A stretch of 64,000 nt of DNA from Maribellus luteus. Lineage in GTDB: Bacteria > Bacteroidota > Bacteroidia > Bacteroidales > Prolixibacteraceae. The DNA lies in the NCBI RefSeq assembly GCF_003576475.1, contig NZ_QWGR01000001.1:310001-374000 (forward strand), given 5' to 3'. Positions 62,014-64,000 of this stretch are shown here, in pieces; positions within the stretch are counted from its first letter, which is position 1, and each line of letters opens with the position of its first letter. The notes under the pieces are model-generated. The model was given only the letters and a program-made list of their open reading frames with translations. It ran no database searches and was not told where the DNA came from. The position numbers and the translations under genes are program-made.

Positions 62014-62982
62014 ATGGAGAAAAATACTCATAGCATTATTATCCGATTGTTCAGTGGTGAAGCTACCCCTGGCGAGAAAAGGCAAGTCGGGGAGTGGCTT
62101 AACCAAAACAACGAAAACCGAAAGTTGTATACCGATCTGCAGGAAATCTGGTTGTCGGGCGGCAGTTATTCGGAATACAACCAGCAGGATGCGATGGAAC
62201 AGTTTTTCGGGAGAATCCGAAAGAAAAAGGCGCGGATCTACCGAATCAATGAACTGATTAAATATGCCGCCATCGTGATGCTTCTTATATCCTTGCCGGT
62301 GTTCTATTATCTCGGAAAAGAAAGTCTACATTCAGAAGATACCTATACTACCATTACCTGTGCGTTGGGAGACAAATCAACCGTGGTTTTGCCCGACAGT
62401 TCACTGGTTTATTTAAACTCGGGCAGCAAACTGGTTTTCAATACTAATTTCCGGGGAGAATCGCGGAGTGTATGGCTGGAGGGAGAAGGTTATTTTTCGG
62501 TCACAAAAAATACCGGTATTCCTTTTATTGTGAAGGCTTCTGATGTTACAATTGAAGTGCTGGGTACCGAGTTCAACCTAAAAGCCTATCCGGGCGAAAA
62601 GGAGATTGTGGCTACGCTGGTGGAGGGAAGTGTTAATATGGCGGGCAAGTCGCAGCAGATAATCATGAAACCCTTTCAGAAAGTGGTTTATAGCACGGCA
62701 GACAGTAAAATGAAGCTGTTCAGCTTAAATGATATAACACCCGAGACAGAATGGAAAGAAGGCAGACTGGCCTTTAGAAACGAGTCGCTGGCAGAATTGG
62801 AATTAAAGCTTGAACGGTGGTTTGACGTGGATATTGAATTTGCAGACGAAGAGGTAAAGTCCCGCAGATTTACAGGAATACTGGAGCGCGAAAGCATCCT
62901 GGAAACGATATCCTATTTCGGAACCTCAAAATACGTCGGCTATCGCATTGAGGACAATAAAATAACATTCTACTCAAAATAA
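62014..62982 (+). CDS. FecR-family anti-sigma factor (second)
   Basis: 322 residues. Cytosolic N-terminus (LFSGEATPGEKRQVGEWLNQ) with sigma-binding features, one membrane span (YAAIVMLLISLPVFYYLG, about 88-105), then the FecR domain (GDKSTVVLPDSSLVYLNSGS; VWLEGEGYFSV; IEVLGTEFNLKAYPG) and a DUF4974-like C-terminus (LKLERWFDVDIEF). It transmits the SusC state to the sigma factor just upstream. Followed after a hairpin by SusC. Confidence 0.94.
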   Translation: MEKNTHSIIIRLFSGEATPGEKRQVGEWLNQNNENRKLYTDLQEIWLSGGSYSEYNQQDAMEQFFGRIRKKKARIYRINELIKYAAIVMLLISLPVFYYLGKESLHSEDTYTTITCALGDKSTVVLPDSSLVYLNSGSKLVFNTNFRGESRSVWLEGEGYFSVTKNTGIPFIVKASDVTIEVLGTEFNLKAYPGEKEIVATLVEGSVNMAGKSQQIIMKPFQKVVYSTADSKMKLFSLNDITPETEWKEGRLAFRNESLAELELKLERWFDVDIEFADEEVKSRRFTGILERESILETISYFGTSKYVGYRIEDNKITFYSK

Positions 62983-63021
62983 ACAATTACAAACGAATGA
63001 AATAGTATGATTAAAATGAAA

Positions 63022-63051
63022 AAGAGGAAGTGTTGGGCCACTTCCCCTTTA
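63022..63051 (+). other. Hairpin in FecR-SusC junction (PUL at 61320)
   Basis: AAAGAGGAAGTG (63022-63033), 6-nt loop, CACTTCCCCTTT (63040-63051), one A-C mismatch. No T-run. It is 44 nt before the SusC start, matching the hairpin at 13095 in position but not in sequence. Confidence 0.65.
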
Positions 63052-63095
63052 GTAAAATTTAAACCGAAGTTTAACTTTAAAATGTATTCAAATTT

Positions 63096-64000
63096 ATGAA
63101 TTTAAAACTATTTCTTCGATCCTATCGGGGGATTGAAGTAAAAAAGTGTGTAAGAATTATGAAATTAACGTGGTTTCTTATTCTGGCTTTAACCTTGCAG
63201 GTAAATGCAAGCCTTTGGTCGCAAAACACCAAAATGGATGTAACCCTTAAAAACACATCCTTGCTGGAGCTTTTCAATTACATTGAAAGCAACAGTGAGT
63301 ATCGTTTTTTTTACAGCAACGATGAAGTGGATGTAAACAAGAAGGTTACAGTGCTGGCTGATAACGAAGTTATTGGCGATATTCTGATGCAGGCATTTAG
63401 TGAGCTCCCTTATTCTTTTAAAGAATTACGGAACAATATGATTTTGGTGGAACTTAAAAATGTGTCAACTGAGTCTGTTTTAAGTCAGCAAAATTCAATT
63501 TCAGGTAAAGTGACTGATTCTTCGGGAGTTCCTCTTCCGGGCGTGACAGTACTGGTAGTTGGAACGGGTAGCGGTACTGTTACCGATGCGGATGGAAAAT
63601 ACGCTTTACCCAACGTTCCGGAGAGCGCTGTGCTGCAATTCTCGTTTATCGGGATGAAAACACAGGAGATTGCGGTAAAGGGAAAGAGTCAGATCAATGT
63701 GTCGATGCTTGAGGAGTCGATTGGTTTGGAGGAAGTTGTGGCGATTGGCTACGGAACCCAGGCAAAGAGCAATATCAGTTCCTCGATCGGTAATTTTAAG
63801 CCTTCGGAAATGACTTCCCGGCAAACGACAGGGGTGGAAGGATTGCTGCAAGGACGTGTTGCCGGGGTTGTAATATCGTCTTCATCCGGAATTCCGGGAA
63901 GTAGAAGCAGGGTAAATATCCGTGGTGCCGGCTCGTTGTCAGCAAGTAATGAGCCTCTGTATGTGATAGATGGTGTCCCGATTAATTCAGCCTCAAGTGC
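63096..64000 (+). CDS. SusC/RagA TonB-dependent receptor with STN domain, N-terminal part (3' end outside window)
   Basis: About 301 codons are visible; the frame is open to the window end. The start at 63096 gives MNLKLFLRSYRGIEVKK before the hydrophobic signal (WFLILALTLQVNA); an in-frame ATG at 63159 is the alternative and gives a more compact signal peptide. Then come an STN domain (DVTLKNTSLLELFNYIESNS, about 45-110), a carboxypeptidase-D-regulatory domain (ISGKVTDSSGVPLPGVTVLV), the TonB-box region EVVAIGYGTQ and the plug (LQGRVAGVVISSSSG; NEPLYVIDGVPI). The STN domain fits the sigma/FecR genes upstream. Substrate unknown, but it is next to the sulfatase/GH cluster and may serve it. Confidence 0.94.
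   Translation, partial: MNLKLFLRSYRGIEVKKCVRIMKLTWFLILALTLQVNASLWSQNTKMDVTLKNTSLLELFNYIESNSEYRFFYSNDEVDVNKKVTVLADNEVIGDILMQAFSELPYSFKELRNNMILVELKNVSTESVLSQQNSISGKVTDSSGVPLPGVTVLVVGTGSGTVTDADGKYALPNVPESAVLQFSFIGMKTQEIAVKGKSQINVSMLEESIGLEEVVAIGYGTQAKSNISSSIGNFKPSEMTSRQTTGVEGLLQGRVAGVVISSSSGIPGSRSRVNIRGAGSLSASNEPLYVIDGVPINSASS

Overview
The window is a stretch of a Bacteroidota chromosome. It carries SusC/SusD outer-membrane pairs, ECF sigma/FecR pairs, many lipoproteins with a cysteine after a short signal, many S1 sulfatases and glycoside hydrolases, a Bacteroidota-specific PUR-type protein, and promoters with the TAnnTTTG -7 box. The mix (five sulfatases, GH2/GH95/GH97, an endoglycoceramidase-like GH5, araA, kduI/kduD) fits a marine or sediment polysaccharide degrader of the Marinilabiliales/Prolixibacteraceae type. 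That family-level placement is inference only. No rRNA, tRNA, CRISPR array, transposase or phage gene was seen.

Layout. (A) 1-4777: the 3' end of a polysaccharide utilisation locus (PUL): SusC tail, SusD-like lipoprotein, PKD lipoprotein, and a GH5 lipoprotein resembling endoglycosylceramidases. (B) 4965-7892: a LacI-type regulator divergent from kduI-kduD (unsaturated uronate catabolism). One perfect palindrome lies over the -33 boxes of both promoters. (C) 8058-11002: housekeeping genes ffh, folD and a PUR-domain (DUF3276) gene. (D) 11179-23837: a complete PUL starting with sigma factor, FecR anti-sigma, SusC (with STN domain) and SusD. It continues with five tightly packed secreted genes: two endonuclease/exonuclease/phosphatase-fold enzymes, a lipoprotein, a calcineurin-like phosphoesterase fused to a PQQ-type propeller, and a phosphodiester glycosidase (NAGPA domain). 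It has no classical glycoside hydrolase and is best read as a phosphodiester- or phospho-glycan-targeting locus. It is the strongest candidate here for an undescribed system.

(E) 24180-35442: mostly stand-alone metabolic genes (Uup-type ABC-F ATPase, serine hydrolase, nth, araA, PLP decarboxylase, acylphosphatase, apbE, Gfo/Idh oxidoreductase) separated by repeat-rich intergenic DNA. The repeats include four degenerate 41-bp units, a heptanucleotide array and a 21-bp tandem array with 105-bp higher-order period. (F) 35953-61156: a sulfated-glycan island. It has one sulfatase on the minus strand, three on the plus strand, and a seven-gene minus-strand cluster (GH95-like, sulfatase, GH2, MFS sugar porter, GH97, GH2, DUF5107-TPR) divergent from an AraC-type regulator. 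(G) 61320-64000: another sigma/FecR/SusC set, cut by the window end.

How it fits together. Outer-membrane SusC/D pairs import oligosaccharides. In D and G the SusC N-terminal STN domain probably signals through FecR to the ECF sigma factor. In F, secreted sulfatases and exo-acting GH2/GH97/GH95 enzymes would strip sulfate and terminal sugars, and the MFS porter would take monosaccharides across the inner membrane. Both FecR-SusC junctions carry a strong hairpin without a U-tract 44-55 nt before the SusC start, suggesting post-transcriptional control of SusC output.
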